A DNA stretch of 64,000 bases from Planctomycetota bacterium (GTDB lineage Bacteria > Planctomycetota > UBA8742 > UBA2392), in the NCBI GenBank assembly GCA_016712285.1, contig JADJRK010000001.1:1488001-1552000 (forward strand), in the 5' to 3' direction. Under the pieces are notes generated by a model that worked only from the letters and a program-made list of their open reading frames with translations, had not been told where the DNA came from and ran no database searches. Below are positions 9,005 through 18,220 of the stretch, in pieces. The first letter of the stretch is position 1. The number at the start of each line of letters is the position of its first letter. The translations under genes were made by a program, and so were the position numbers.

Positions 9005-10210
9005 ATGATCGAGGTCAAAGGCATCACGAAGTACTACGGCCACTTCAAGGCGCTTGATGGCGTGAGCTTTCACGTCGACAAGGGCGAGGTGCTGGGCTTT
9101 CTCGGCCCCAACGGCGCCGGCAAGTCCACGACCATGAAGATTCTCACGACCTACATCTCGGCCAGCGAGGGCACTGCCAGCGTGGGCGGCCACGATGTGC
9201 ACGCGTTTCCGCAACAGGTGCGCCGCCGTATCGGCTATCTGCCCGAGACTCCGCCGCTGTACGGCGACATGACCGTTGAGGACTACCTCAAGTTTGCCGG
9301 GCACGCCCGCGGCCTGCGCGGGGCCGAGCTGAAGCGCCGGCTTGAATCGGTGGTCACCGACTGCGGATTGCGGCCGAAGTTCAAGGCACGAGTTGTGGAA
9401 CTCTCGAAGGGCTTCAAGCAGCGTACGGGCCTGGCACAAGCGCTGATCCATGACCCCGACGTGCTGATCCTGGATGAGCCGACAAGCGGCCTTGACCCGC
9501 GCCAGATCATCGAGATCCGCAAACTGATTGAGCGCCTGCGCGAGAACAAGTGCATCATCTTCAGCACGCATATCCTGCAAGAGGCCACCGCCGTGGCCAG
9601 CCGCCTCGTGATCGTGAACGGGGGCCGAAAAGTTGCCGACGGGACCGTTGAGCAACTGGCGGCGCAGTCTTCGGATACGCTGGTCGTTCGCGTGCTGGTC
9701 AAGGGCGGCGATGACGCATTGTCAGAGTCACTGTCCAGACTCGACACGGTCAAGTCTGTCGAGAAGCAGCAGGGCCCCAGCGGCTACACTCGCTATCTGC
9801 TGACAGTGAGCGGCGGCCAACGCGGCAGCCGCGAAGCGTGCGAAGCCGTCGCGCTGCAGGTGCAGTCGCGCGGGTTCCTGCTGGCAGAGCTGGCGCCCGA
9901 GAAGCAGACGCTGGAGCACATCTTCTTGAACCTGTTGCAGAAGGCACCCATGCCGGAAAAACCGACGTGGAAGGCAGAAGACAAGCCAGCCGCGCAAACG
10001 GAGAAAGACGCAGCGCCTGCCGCTACAAGCGCAGTGCCCGACGACCCCAATGCAACGGCGGCTGCCACGCGCCTGACGCAGCCCGCCACAGAGACCGACC
10101 TTTACCATCCCGTGGACGCCAACAGCGACACCGCCACCGACATGGGCGAGAAGCCGGACCCCGACAAGACACTGTTTTCGCCGCGGCCTCCGGACAGGGG
10201 GGACGCCTGA
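9005..10210 (+). CDS. ABC transporter ATP-binding protein (GldA/NatA-like)
   Basis: The 401-residue protein has Walker A GPNGAGKST (34-42), signature LSKGF (133-137) and Walker B LILDEP (154-159). A C-terminal regulatory domain to about residue 310 is followed by a low-complexity tail of about 85 residues rich in Pro, Ala, Lys and Asp. It is the first gene of a five-gene operon and its TGA overlaps the next ATG (TGATG). Together with the permease, the GldG-like and the DUF4340 genes downstream it forms a Gld-type ABC system. These systems occur in gliding Bacteroidetes but also widely elsewhere without a known substrate. Confidence 0.93.
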   Translation: MIEVKGITKYYGHFKALDGVSFHVDKGEVLGFLGPNGAGKSTTMKILTTYISASEGTASVGGHDVHAFPQQVRRRIGYLPETPPLYGDMTVEDYLKFAGHARGLRGAELKRRLESVVTDCGLRPKFKARVVELSKGFKQRTGLAQALIHDPDVLILDEPTSGLDPRQIIEIRKLIERLRENKCIIFSTHILQEATAVASRLVIVNGGRKVADGTVEQLAAQSSDTLVVRVLVKGGDDALSESLSRLDTVKSVEKQQGPSGYTRYLLTVSGGQRGSREACEAVALQVQSRGFLLAELAPEKQTLEHIFLNLLQKAPMPEKPTWKAEDKPAAQTEKDAAPAATSAVPDDPNATAAATRLTQPATETDLYHPVDANSDTATDMGEKPDPDKTLFSPRPPDRGDA

Positions 10211-11187
10211 TGCTGCCGATTTACATGCGGGAGATGAAGGGTTACTTCGAGTCACTGATGGGCATCGGCATCATCGGCGCGTTTGTTGTCGTGATGATGA
10301 TGCTGAGCGTCATGCTTGATCCGCTCGGCGGGGGCGGCGACTGGTTTGCGCGTGGCGAATTGTCAATGCGCACCTTCTTTGGCGTGTTCCCGTGGGTTGC
10401 AGCCGTGGTCGTGCCCGCCGTCAGCATGCGGCTGTGGGCCGATGACCGTCGCCAGGCGACGTTCGAGATGCTGATGACCCTGCCGATCCCAACGTGGAAA
10501 GTCGCGCTGGGCAAGTACTTTGCCGGCGTCACATTTCTCGCCGCGATGCTCGCAGGCACAGTGGCCTACCCGCTGATGCTCAGCCAGTTCGGGCAGCCGG
10601 ACTGGGCGCCCGTCATCGGCGGCTACATTGCCTGCTTTCTGCTTGGCGCAGCCTTTGTGGCAATCGGCTTGTTTGTGAGCGGCTTGACCGAGAACCAGGC
10701 GTTGGCGTTCTTCCTGGGCATGCTGATCTGCCTGGGCATCGTGGGCATGGGCGAGATGCGCGGCTTGCTGGGTGAACTGGCACGCACGAACCCCGAGTCG
10801 GCGCTGATGCTGCTGATCAGCATTCCGCTGGTGAGCATCGGGTTCCTGGCCGCGGCGGTAGGCCGCGACAAAGCCGTGGGCGTGGCGATTGGCGCGCTGG
10901 CGGTGATCGGCAACATGATCGCGTATGCCTGGAGTGGCGCGCAAGACACGGCGAGCAAGGCCACCAACAGTGAAGACATCGCGGCGACCGTCGAAACCGC
11001 AACGCGGGGCACCACCCAAGCCGGCGAAATCGTGGTCAGCGCGCTGGCGCAGATTGCGGTGCTGGACCACTTTAGTGAAATCCAGCGCGGCGTCGTCAAC
11101 ACGAACGGGCTGGTCTTCTTCGCGGGCCTGGTCGTCTTCTTCGTGCTGCTGAACGTCTGGTCGCTTGAATCACGGAGGTACTCGTGA
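10210..11187 (+). CDS. ABC-2-type permease (GldF-like)
   Basis: This 325-residue membrane protein has six to seven hydrophobic helices and the pattern RQATFEMLMTLPIPTWKVALGKY, typical of ABC-2 permeases of the GldF/NosY kind. The start overlaps the preceding stop by one base and its own TGA overlaps the next ATG, so translation is probably coupled through the operon. A soluble loop around residues 240-275 precedes the last helix. It would form the channel driven by the ATPase encoded just upstream. Confidence 0.9.
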   Translation: MLPIYMREMKGYFESLMGIGIIGAFVVVMMMLSVMLDPLGGGGDWFARGELSMRTFFGVFPWVAAVVVPAVSMRLWADDRRQATFEMLMTLPIPTWKVALGKYFAGVTFLAAMLAGTVAYPLMLSQFGQPDWAPVIGGYIACFLLGAAFVAIGLFVSGLTENQALAFFLGMLICLGIVGMGEMRGLLGELARTNPESALMLLISIPLVSIGFLAAAVGRDKAVGVAIGALAVIGNMIAYAWSGAQDTASKATNSEDIAATVETATRGTTQAGEIVVSALAQIAVLDHFSEIQRGVVNTNGLVFFAGLVVFFVLLNVWSLESRRYS

Positions 11188-13493
11188 TGGTCAACCGCAA
11201 GCGCAACTACACCTGGCACTTCCTGCTTATGGCGGTGATGACCGCGATTGCCATCGGCGTGGTCAACTACCTGGGCATGGAGCACCGACTGCGGCTTGAC
11301 CTGACCGCAGACCAGCGCTTCTCGCTGAGCCCGGGCACCAAGGCGTTGTTTGACAAGCTGCCCGAGACCGTGACGGTGACCTACTACGTTGACGAAGAAC
11401 CCCCCGCCAAGCGCATCAATCTTGAGCGCGACGTGCGCGACAAACTTGGCGAACTGGCAACCAGCTCGGGTGGCAAGCTGCAGTTCAGCGTGGTGCGCAT
11501 CGCCAACGCGGAAGCCGCCGAAAAGGCCAAAGAACTTGAGAAAGACGGCATCACACGCACGCTCGATGTCATGACCACGGGCGACGATGAAGCCGCCGAG
11601 ACCAAGGGCATCCAGGGTTTCTTCTCAAGCCTCAAGGTGCAGTACGGGACCTCGCCGCCTGAGGTCATTAACGGCATCGTCAACCTGTACGACCGCAACG
11701 ATGAAAGCGCCGAGCACCGGGTAGACACGCTCGAGTTCGACGTGGCGTACGCGCTGCTGCGCATGAAGAACAAAGTCGTGCGCCCCACGCTGGACCGCCT
11801 GTTGAAGGCGCGCAGCGAACGCATTGAGTTCCGCTATATCCACAGCAGCGACCTGCCCGAGCAGTACAAGGGCATGGGCCAGTGGGTGCACAACTCGATG
11901 GTAGAGATTGCCGCGTTGGCGCCACAGCAGGTTGGATACCAGCAGATCATGGTCGGCCCGGATGCGCCGATCAAGCTGGACGACGCGTTCGGCAGCGGCC
12001 GCAAGGTTGAGTACCCGTTTGTCAGCGCCAAGAAAGCACGCCTGGGCCGCACCGAAACCGGCGAGCTGGTACAGATCCCCGAGTCGGCGTACTACACCAC
12101 CTTGATGATGCGGGTGAGCGCCTCCGAGAAGCCATACGCAATCGTGAACTTTCTTGAAGACGAGAACCAGCCCGCCGTCAAAAAGCGCATTGAGGACTGG
12201 ATCTGGGAAACACTGAAGCCGCGTTCACGGCTGGGGTTCGTGCTGCCCCCGACGCTGCCCAAGTACCAGATGCATGAGCGGCCGGGCACTCCGCCCGCCA
12301 ACGGGCATACGCCGCTGTACAACTACATCTCGGAGTTCCTGGGCTACGACACGATGTGGGTGGACATCATCGGCAGCAAGCGCATCCCGGGCGACCTTGC
12401 GTGCCTGATCGTGATGGAACCCAACCAGCTCAGCGAGCGCGAACTGTACGAGATCGACCGCTACCTCGCCGAGGGCGGCAACGTGGTGATGATGGTGCAG
12501 GGCTGGCGCGCCGAGCTCGACTTCGGCCAGGTGCCGACCAAAGACGACATGGCGCTGCAGAAACTCAACATGCAGCCGCACTTCACCGACTGGGCCGCGC
12601 ACATCGGCGTTGACTTCGGGCAGGATTTGCTGCTGCGCAAGAACGCGCGGCTGTCGCCCTTTCACGTGATGAGTGACGGGCGCGGCGGTCAAGCCAGTAT
12701 GCCGGTGCCGACCAAGCTCAAGTTTGCCCCGGCGATCGCGCCGCAGGACCTGAACGCCGAGAACGTGCTGACGCGCGGGCTTGCGGGCCTGCCGATGCCG
12801 CTGCCCGTGGAGTTGAAGCTGAACGACGCCCGCCTGGCAAGCCGCGAGCTGCAAAGCACCGAGATCATTCGCATGAAAGACGGCGTGTACAAGTTCATCC
12901 CGGCCAACCCGGCCTTCCCCACGATTCCGGTGAACCTCGACCTCGACAGCAAGCGTGAAGTCGAGCAGAACGCGTCGGCCGACCCCGACAAGCAGGTGCG
13001 CGCGCAGTTGCTCGACCACGACCCGCTGGTGGCGGTGCACCTCAAGGGTCGCTTCCCGAGCCTCTGGGCCGATGAACAGCGCAAGATTCCCGGCTGGCAG
13101 GGCGCTGACCCAGCCACCGAGACCGCGCCCGCCGTCAACGGCCGCGAGGGCAACCTGATCATCTTCACCAGCGCCGACATCCTGAACACCGAGTACTTCG
13201 GCGGCTGGACGCGCCAGGAGATTCAGCCGGTGGTGATCAATCGCGGCATTGCGCTGTATCGCAACCTGTCGGAAGTGTTCATCTACGGCGAAGACCTGGT
13301 GAACCTGCGGGCGCGCACGGGCGTCAGCCCGCGCATTGCCGGACCGGTATCGAACAACATGAAAGTGTTCTGGTTCCTGGTCTGCATCGCCGGCGTGCCT
13401 TTGCTGCTGGTGATCGTGGCCGGCGCGCGCAGCTACATCCGGCTGCGCGAGCGCGAAGAGTATGATGCCGCGTTCACGGGAGGCGCCGAATGA
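11187..13493 (+). CDS. GldG-family ABC auxiliary protein
   Basis: The 768-residue protein has an N-terminal membrane helix (12-28) and then LDLTADQRFSLSPGTKAL, the characteristic entry to GldG/ABC_transp_aux proteins. A large extracytoplasmic domain follows, and a second membrane helix lies near the C-terminus (about 720-742). GGAGG at 11174-11178 places ATG 11187 at a good distance; GTG 11184 is an alternative. Such proteins accompany ABC-2 permeases as periplasmic partners. No enzyme motif is evident. The stop overlaps the next gene (ATGA). Confidence 0.88.
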   Translation: MVNRKRNYTWHFLLMAVMTAIAIGVVNYLGMEHRLRLDLTADQRFSLSPGTKALFDKLPETVTVTYYVDEEPPAKRINLERDVRDKLGELATSSGGKLQFSVVRIANAEAAEKAKELEKDGITRTLDVMTTGDDEAAETKGIQGFFSSLKVQYGTSPPEVINGIVNLYDRNDESAEHRVDTLEFDVAYALLRMKNKVVRPTLDRLLKARSERIEFRYIHSSDLPEQYKGMGQWVHNSMVEIAALAPQQVGYQQIMVGPDAPIKLDDAFGSGRKVEYPFVSAKKARLGRTETGELVQIPESAYYTTLMMRVSASEKPYAIVNFLEDENQPAVKKRIEDWIWETLKPRSRLGFVLPPTLPKYQMHERPGTPPANGHTPLYNYISEFLGYDTMWVDIIGSKRIPGDLACLIVMEPNQLSERELYEIDRYLAEGGNVVMMVQGWRAELDFGQVPTKDDMALQKLNMQPHFTDWAAHIGVDFGQDLLLRKNARLSPFHVMSDGRGGQASMPVPTKLKFAPAIAPQDLNAENVLTRGLAGLPMPLPVELKLNDARLASRELQSTEIIRMKDGVYKFIPANPAFPTIPVNLDLDSKREVEQNASADPDKQVRAQLLDHDPLVAVHLKGRFPSLWADEQRKIPGWQGADPATETAPAVNGREGNLIIFTSADILNTEYFGGWTRQEIQPVVINRGIALYRNLSEVFIYGEDLVNLRARTGVSPRIAGPVSNNMKVFWFLVCIAGVPLLLVIVAGARSYIRLREREEYDAAFTGGAE

Positions 13494-15859
13494 GCGAGCC
13501 CGCAAAGATCGAGACGCCGCCGGCAACGGACAACAAGCAGCGCTTCACGCCCGACGAAGTGATCGCCTCGCAGCGCAACCGGCAGCTGATCATCATCACC
13601 GTCGTGTGCCTCGTGTTGGCCGGCCTGGTCGCGCTGACGCGGGTGACAAGCAAACCCGAGGTGCCGGTCGTGGAACTACCGCTGGTTGGCGGAACCACCG
13701 AGGCCCCGGCGTTCAAGAAGGCAGACGTCACGGCGATTGAGATCTGGGGCGGTACAAGCCCCAAGCTGGTGCTGCGCAACGAGCGCGAACAGTGGCGTGT
13801 GCCCGGCAGGTTCAACACGTCCGCCGACGAACGCGAAGTCAACGCGCTGCTCACCAAGCTGATGGATGCAAAGCGCCTGAACCGGCCGGCGTCCACGCAG
13901 GCTGAGTCTTTCGTCCTCTATCGACTTGAAGACGAGGCGGCTGCGCACCTGCGCATTCTTGGCGAAGGCGGCAAAGAGCTGCTGCACCTGATGGTCGGCA
14001 AAGCCGAAACCGGCAACCGCGCATTTGTACGCTTTGTCGGTGACGGCGCACCCGCCGGCATCTTCGAAGTGTCGGACATGACCGGCGACTTCGACTCGCT
14101 GTATTCGCGGCTGCACCTCACACCCGAGGGCACGCCCAACACCAAGCGCTGGCTTGACCTTTCATCGTTCCAGCCGCTGCCCTTCGAAGCCGTGGCCCAG
14201 CGCATTTCGCTGCGTGACGGCGACCGCACTGTGCAGTTCAGCCGCGTGGCCGGCAGTGACCCCGGGGCAGAAGACTGGGAGATGGTTAGCCCGCGCAAGT
14301 CCAGAGCCAACGGCGCAAACGTGCGCGCGATCGTGGACGCACTGATGAACTTTAACGCCAGCGACATCGCCGGCAAACTTGACACCGATGGCGGTGCCCT
14401 GGGCGTGATCGACGCCAAGCGCGAAATCGTTGTCGAGTACACCGAGGGCGAAAAGCAGACTGTCAGCCGCCTCTACTTCGGCAACGTCAAAGACAACCAG
14501 GTCGCAACCCTGCTCAAGGCCACCGACCGCGGCGAGCTGGTGTACTGGTGCAGCGACGCCGCGCTGTCGCGCATCTTTCGGCCGACCGGCGACTTTCTTG
14601 AGAAGGCGCGGCTGGTCTTGATCCCTGACGGCATCCAGCCGACACAGATGCTTTTCTTCGACAAGGGAAAGGTCGTTCGCATCGAGCGCGACGCAAGCGA
14701 CCGCTGGCAGATCAGCGAGCCATTCATCGGCAAGGCCAGCCTTGCAGCCGTCTCGAACGTGTTGACCACGCTGCTTGCCTTGCAGGGCTACGGCGATGAC
14801 GCCAAGTCGATCAAGCGCGATGAACTGAAGCTGGGCCCGGGCCTGAGCGAGCAATGGATCGAGGCCCAGTGGAAGCCCCGTGACAACGGCAGCGATGGCG
14901 ACGACGAGCCCGACACGCCCGAGAAACCTGAAGACCCCGAGACGCCGACCCAGCCCAAGCCACCGGCGTTGAAGACGGCGCGGCTTTACTTCGGCGTCGC
15001 CGTGGACGGCGACGTGCCGGTGCTGCGCTTGCAGGAGGGCGACGAAGACCGCGTGTTCTGGATTCCGCAGGCGCGTCTTGCGGAGCTGTTCACCAGCCCG
15101 CGCGACCTGCAAGAGCCCGAGAACACGGGTGCAATGAAGTTCACTGATGAGCCCGTGGAAATCACGGTGCGCGACGGCGAGACCACGCTGAAGCTCGAGA
15201 AAGCTGACGGCTGGAAGATCGCAGGTGAGCCCCCGGTCGCGGCCGACAGCGTGCCACTGAACCAGTTGCAGAACGGCCTGCGTTCACTAACCGGCGTGCG
15301 CCACGAGGGCGTGATCGACCACGAAGCGCTGGGCGTTGGCGAAAACGCCAAGCGCGCCATCACCGTCGCGCTGGGCCGCGAAGAGACCTCTCAGCGCATT
15401 ACCCTGCGCTTCGGCACCCCTGACCACGGCTATACGCCCGTGTGGTCGCAACGCACCGGCAGCGAAGAGAAGCTGCACTGGGTCGATGACGCCAGCGCCG
15501 ACGCGCTGTTTATCAACCCGGCTGACTACCGCATGCTGGGCTCGTTCAGGGCCAAGGTCCGGCAGATCCTGGTGTCGTGGGAAGGCAACGTCGGCGGCGT
15601 GCAGCCCAAAGACGCCGGTCGCACCAAAGAGCAGGCGTTGGCCCTGGTCAAGCAGATCGTTGCCGAGGCCGCGACTGCCGACTTCATTGAACTGCAGCGC
15701 AAACACAATGAAGACAGCGTGCCTGACAACACCTACGATGTCGACGAGTCACCGAAGTTCGTCAAGCCGTTCACGCGTCTTGCCTCAGAGTTGAAGGTCG
15801 GCGAAGTCGGTTACTGCGAGTCAAAGTTCGGGTTCCACATTCTCAAGCGGGTCGAGTAG
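13490..15859 (+). CDS. DUF4340-type protein with C-terminal parvulin-like (PpiC) domain
   Basis: The 789-residue protein has one membrane helix at about 33-50, followed by repeated DUF4340-like beta segments (VTAIEIWGG, LVLRNEREQWRVPGRFNTSA, and a second round near VEITVRDGETTLKLEKADGW). An acidic Pro-rich linker lies near residue 470. From about residue 691 the sequence matches parvulin prolyl isomerases: ILVSWEG, then RTKEQALALVKQIV, ADFIELQRKHNED, and the ending ESKFGFHILKRVE. DUF4340 proteins usually accompany GldG-like proteins; the parvulin-like tail is unusual. It sits between the GldG-like gene and a second permease, overlapping both. Confidence 0.85.
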   Translation: MSEPAKIETPPATDNKQRFTPDEVIASQRNRQLIIITVVCLVLAGLVALTRVTSKPEVPVVELPLVGGTTEAPAFKKADVTAIEIWGGTSPKLVLRNEREQWRVPGRFNTSADEREVNALLTKLMDAKRLNRPASTQAESFVLYRLEDEAAAHLRILGEGGKELLHLMVGKAETGNRAFVRFVGDGAPAGIFEVSDMTGDFDSLYSRLHLTPEGTPNTKRWLDLSSFQPLPFEAVAQRISLRDGDRTVQFSRVAGSDPGAEDWEMVSPRKSRANGANVRAIVDALMNFNASDIAGKLDTDGGALGVIDAKREIVVEYTEGEKQTVSRLYFGNVKDNQVATLLKATDRGELVYWCSDAALSRIFRPTGDFLEKARLVLIPDGIQPTQMLFFDKGKVVRIERDASDRWQISEPFIGKASLAAVSNVLTTLLALQGYGDDAKSIKRDELKLGPGLSEQWIEAQWKPRDNGSDGDDEPDTPEKPEDPETPTQPKPPALKTARLYFGVAVDGDVPVLRLQEGDEDRVFWIPQARLAELFTSPRDLQEPENTGAMKFTDEPVEITVRDGETTLKLEKADGWKIAGEPPVAADSVPLNQLQNGLRSLTGVRHEGVIDHEALGVGENAKRAITVALGREETSQRITLRFGTPDHGYTPVWSQRTGSEEKLHWVDDASADALFINPADYRMLGSFRAKVRQILVSWEGNVGGVQPKDAGRTKEQALALVKQIVAEAATADFIELQRKHNEDSVPDNTYDVDESPKFVKPFTRLASELKVGEVGYCESKFGFHILKRVE

Positions 15860-17745
15860 TGGCAGAAACCGAGACACCGGGCATTCTCAAGCGCCTGTTC
15901 ATGAACCCACTGGCGGTGCGTGAACTGCGCGTTGCCTGCCGCAGCTGGAAGCTGGTGATTATCCTGACCGCCTACCTGCTGGTGCAGGGCGCGATTTTCT
16001 CGATCTGGTTGTTCGTGTCGTCTGACTCTGCGGGCCTGTACGAAGACCCGACGTCCATCGGCAGCGGCTTGTTCACGACGCTGGCTGTCGTGCTGGTCAT
16101 CGTGGTGATGCTGGTCTTTCCCGCGTTCTCGAGTACCGCGATTGCCTCTGAGCATGAGCGCAAGAGTTTTGACCTGCTGCTGCTGACGCCGCTGGCGCCT
16201 TGGGAAATCGCGCTGGGCAAGTTCTTTGCCGCGGGCATCCAGGCCAGCATCTTCCTGATCGCCACCGTGCCGCTGTTCGCCATGGCCAACCTGTTCGGTG
16301 GCATCAGGCCGGAAGTGTTCTTTGCCATCCTGTGGATGCTGGTGCTGCTGAGCCTGCTGATCAGCTTTCTGGGCGTGTTCGCATCTAGCCTTGTCACCAA
16401 GAGCATTCCCGCGGTGCTGGTGACGTACCTGTTTGCGTTCTTCTTCGGGATGATCCTGCTGACTGTGTTCATCATCCTGATGGTGGCGCGTGCATTTGCG
16501 GCTGCGACGTTTCCGCTCGTGGCCTTCCTGACTGACCCGACGTTGAACGAAGGCATCTACTACGTCACTACGCTGACAGTGTCGTGCGCGATCTACTGCA
16601 CGTTCCTGTTTCTCTCGACCACCAACCGGCTCAAGCCGACATCCCACAACAAGAGCACCGGCCTGCGCCTGTTCTGGACCGCCGTGGCGATTGTCGTGCC
16701 GGTGCAGATCGGCGCGTACTTTCTGATGTCGCGGCTGCCGTCGCACGACGCGGCGCTGACAACGCTGATCATGTCTGCACTGTACCTGGGTGCGCTGCTG
16801 CTGGTACCCGCCCTGAGCGCGCCCGCCGAAGCGCCCGTGGCAAGCCGCCGCGTGCGCCGCGAAATGTCCAAGCTGCCGCAAGGGCTGGTCAAAGGCGGCG
16901 GCGTGATGTTCTTTCCCGGTGGCGCGCGCGGGGCCGCGCACACCGCCATGCTGGTCGGCTTGGCCATGCTGTTGCTTGCGGTCGCCGGCTGGTTGACGTT
17001 CGGGCAGCTTGAATCGCGCCTCGATGACGTGTCGATGGTGGCAGCCGACTACGCACAGATGATGGAAGTGACGAGTTCGCGGGCCGGCACAGGCACCGCC
17101 ATGACGCGCCTGATGAGCGGCGGCATTGAAACCGCCAAGCAGGAAGTCGTCACGTTCTACGGTCATGAGTACAACGGGTTTCTGCTGATGCTGGTGGCCA
17201 TTGCGCTTACCGTGCTCGTCATCAGCCAGGTCACCTGGCGCATTTCCTTGAGTGGCCTTTCCAAGTCGCTGTCGGGCGTGCTGGCGGCGCTGGTGCTGGT
17301 GGTGTGGCTTGCCGTGCCCTGGATCGGCGAGCAGTTCAGCGGCAATGGCTCGATCGAGGACCAAAAGTTCGCGCAGTTCAGCCCGATCCACGCCTGCATG
17401 ACCTCGATCGCTCACGGCAAGACCACCGGCCGCATTGCGCTGGTGGACCCCGACCGCGCCATGCAGTACGAGATGCGCGCCGAGCGCCTGAATTTTCGCT
17501 GGTGGACCTTCACCGGCGTGGCCGCGGCACTCGGGCTTGGTTTGCTGGGCTTGAACATCGTGAGCCATCGCAAGGTCATGAAGCTGGTTGCGCAGGCGAC
17601 GGCGAACGCCGAGCAGCGCCACGAATCCATGCCGCCGCAAGTCACGCAGGCCGCCCTTGAGCAGGTGCTGCAACAAGTCACGCAGCCGCTGCCCGACCAG
17701 ATGCCGATGCCGCCGGGCCCACCGATGCAAGGCCCGCCGGGTTAG
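15859..17745 (+). CDS. Second ABC-2-type permease of the operon
   Basis: The GTG start at 15859 overlaps the preceding TAG by one base. The 628-residue protein has about twelve hydrophobic segments, and the N-terminal half carries KSFDLLLLTPLAPWEIALGK, the same ABC-2 permease pattern as the gene at 10210. It looks like a larger, possibly duplicated permease. A tail rich in Pro, Met and Gln ends the protein (MPMPPGPPMQGPPG). Two different permeases may give a heterodimeric channel with the ATPase at 9005. It is the last gene of the operon; a small hairpin follows at 17772. Confidence 0.87.
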   Translation: MAETETPGILKRLFMNPLAVRELRVACRSWKLVIILTAYLLVQGAIFSIWLFVSSDSAGLYEDPTSIGSGLFTTLAVVLVIVVMLVFPAFSSTAIASEHERKSFDLLLLTPLAPWEIALGKFFAAGIQASIFLIATVPLFAMANLFGGIRPEVFFAILWMLVLLSLLISFLGVFASSLVTKSIPAVLVTYLFAFFFGMILLTVFIILMVARAFAAATFPLVAFLTDPTLNEGIYYVTTLTVSCAIYCTFLFLSTTNRLKPTSHNKSTGLRLFWTAVAIVVPVQIGAYFLMSRLPSHDAALTTLIMSALYLGALLLVPALSAPAEAPVASRRVRREMSKLPQGLVKGGGVMFFPGGARGAAHTAMLVGLAMLLLAVAGWLTFGQLESRLDDVSMVAADYAQMMEVTSSRAGTGTAMTRLMSGGIETAKQEVVTFYGHEYNGFLLMLVAIALTVLVISQVTWRISLSGLSKSLSGVLAALVLVVWLAVPWIGEQFSGNGSIEDQKFAQFSPIHACMTSIAHGKTTGRIALVDPDRAMQYEMRAERLNFRWWTFTGVAAALGLGLLGLNIVSHRKVMKLVAQATANAEQRHESMPPQVTQAALEQVLQQVTQPLPDQMPMPPGPPMQGPPG

Positions 17746-17771
17746 CACGCATTCACTGTTACTTTGCCGTC

Positions 17772-17789
17772 ACCCGACAATGATCGGGT
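17772..17789 (+). terminator. Weak hairpin after the ABC operon
   Basis: ACCCGA and TCGGGT pair around a 6-nt loop, followed by TCTAAG. The short stem and poor U tract make it only a candidate terminator. Confidence 0.35.
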
Positions 17790-17845
17790 TCTAAGAACTC
17801 CACGGGTGAACACGCAATGCGGTGCGAATAACCCATTCTCGGCCT

Positions 17846-18037
17846 GCGCCACGGAGTGGCGCACGGAGTCTGGCCCATGGCGCAGCCATGGGAAAGCAGG
17901 CGAATGAGTCACCGCGCCCCAGCGGGGCGCAGGAGGCTCGCTAGCTTTCCCGCGCCCCGCTGGGGCGCCAAAATCTCCCGATCTCGAATTCCCACGGCTT
18001 CGCCGTGGGCCAGAATTCAAGCGCCCCGCTGGGGCGC
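17846..18037. repeat. Cluster of six serial hairpins
   Basis: Six perfect 7-bp hairpins occur in 192 bp: GCGCCAC/GTGGCGC at 17846, CCCATGG/CCATGGG at 17874, GCGCCCC/GGGGCGC at 17914, 17952 and 18021, and CCCACGG/CCGTGGG at 17991. The cluster lies between two convergent genes. The surrounding stretch 17750-18220 has no supportable gene. Confidence 0.8.
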
Positions 18038-18220
18038 ACTGCGGGGCGATGCTTGCTCGATCGAAGGGCGGCGCTCCCCTATTCGCGCCGCACCCGTGTT
18101 CACCTGTGGTTTCAGTGCATTTGCTCTTCTCCGACATCTCTGCGTGGAACGCCTACCGAGGCAGCTTCTGAGCAACTCAGTGTACTCCGTGGCTGCTGTG
18201 CAAAAACCTGCTTCAGCCAA

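Noticed and set aside
8837..9655. N-terminal extension of the 7571-8836 protein to 694 residues
   Set aside because: The extension runs antisense through the ABC ATPase gene, and a signal peptide with a Shine-Dalgarno site marks ATG 8836.
15811..17748. Long His- and Arg-rich open frame opposite the second permease
   Set aside because: It is antisense to a clear membrane-protein gene; the composition is what GC-rich permease codons give on the other strand.
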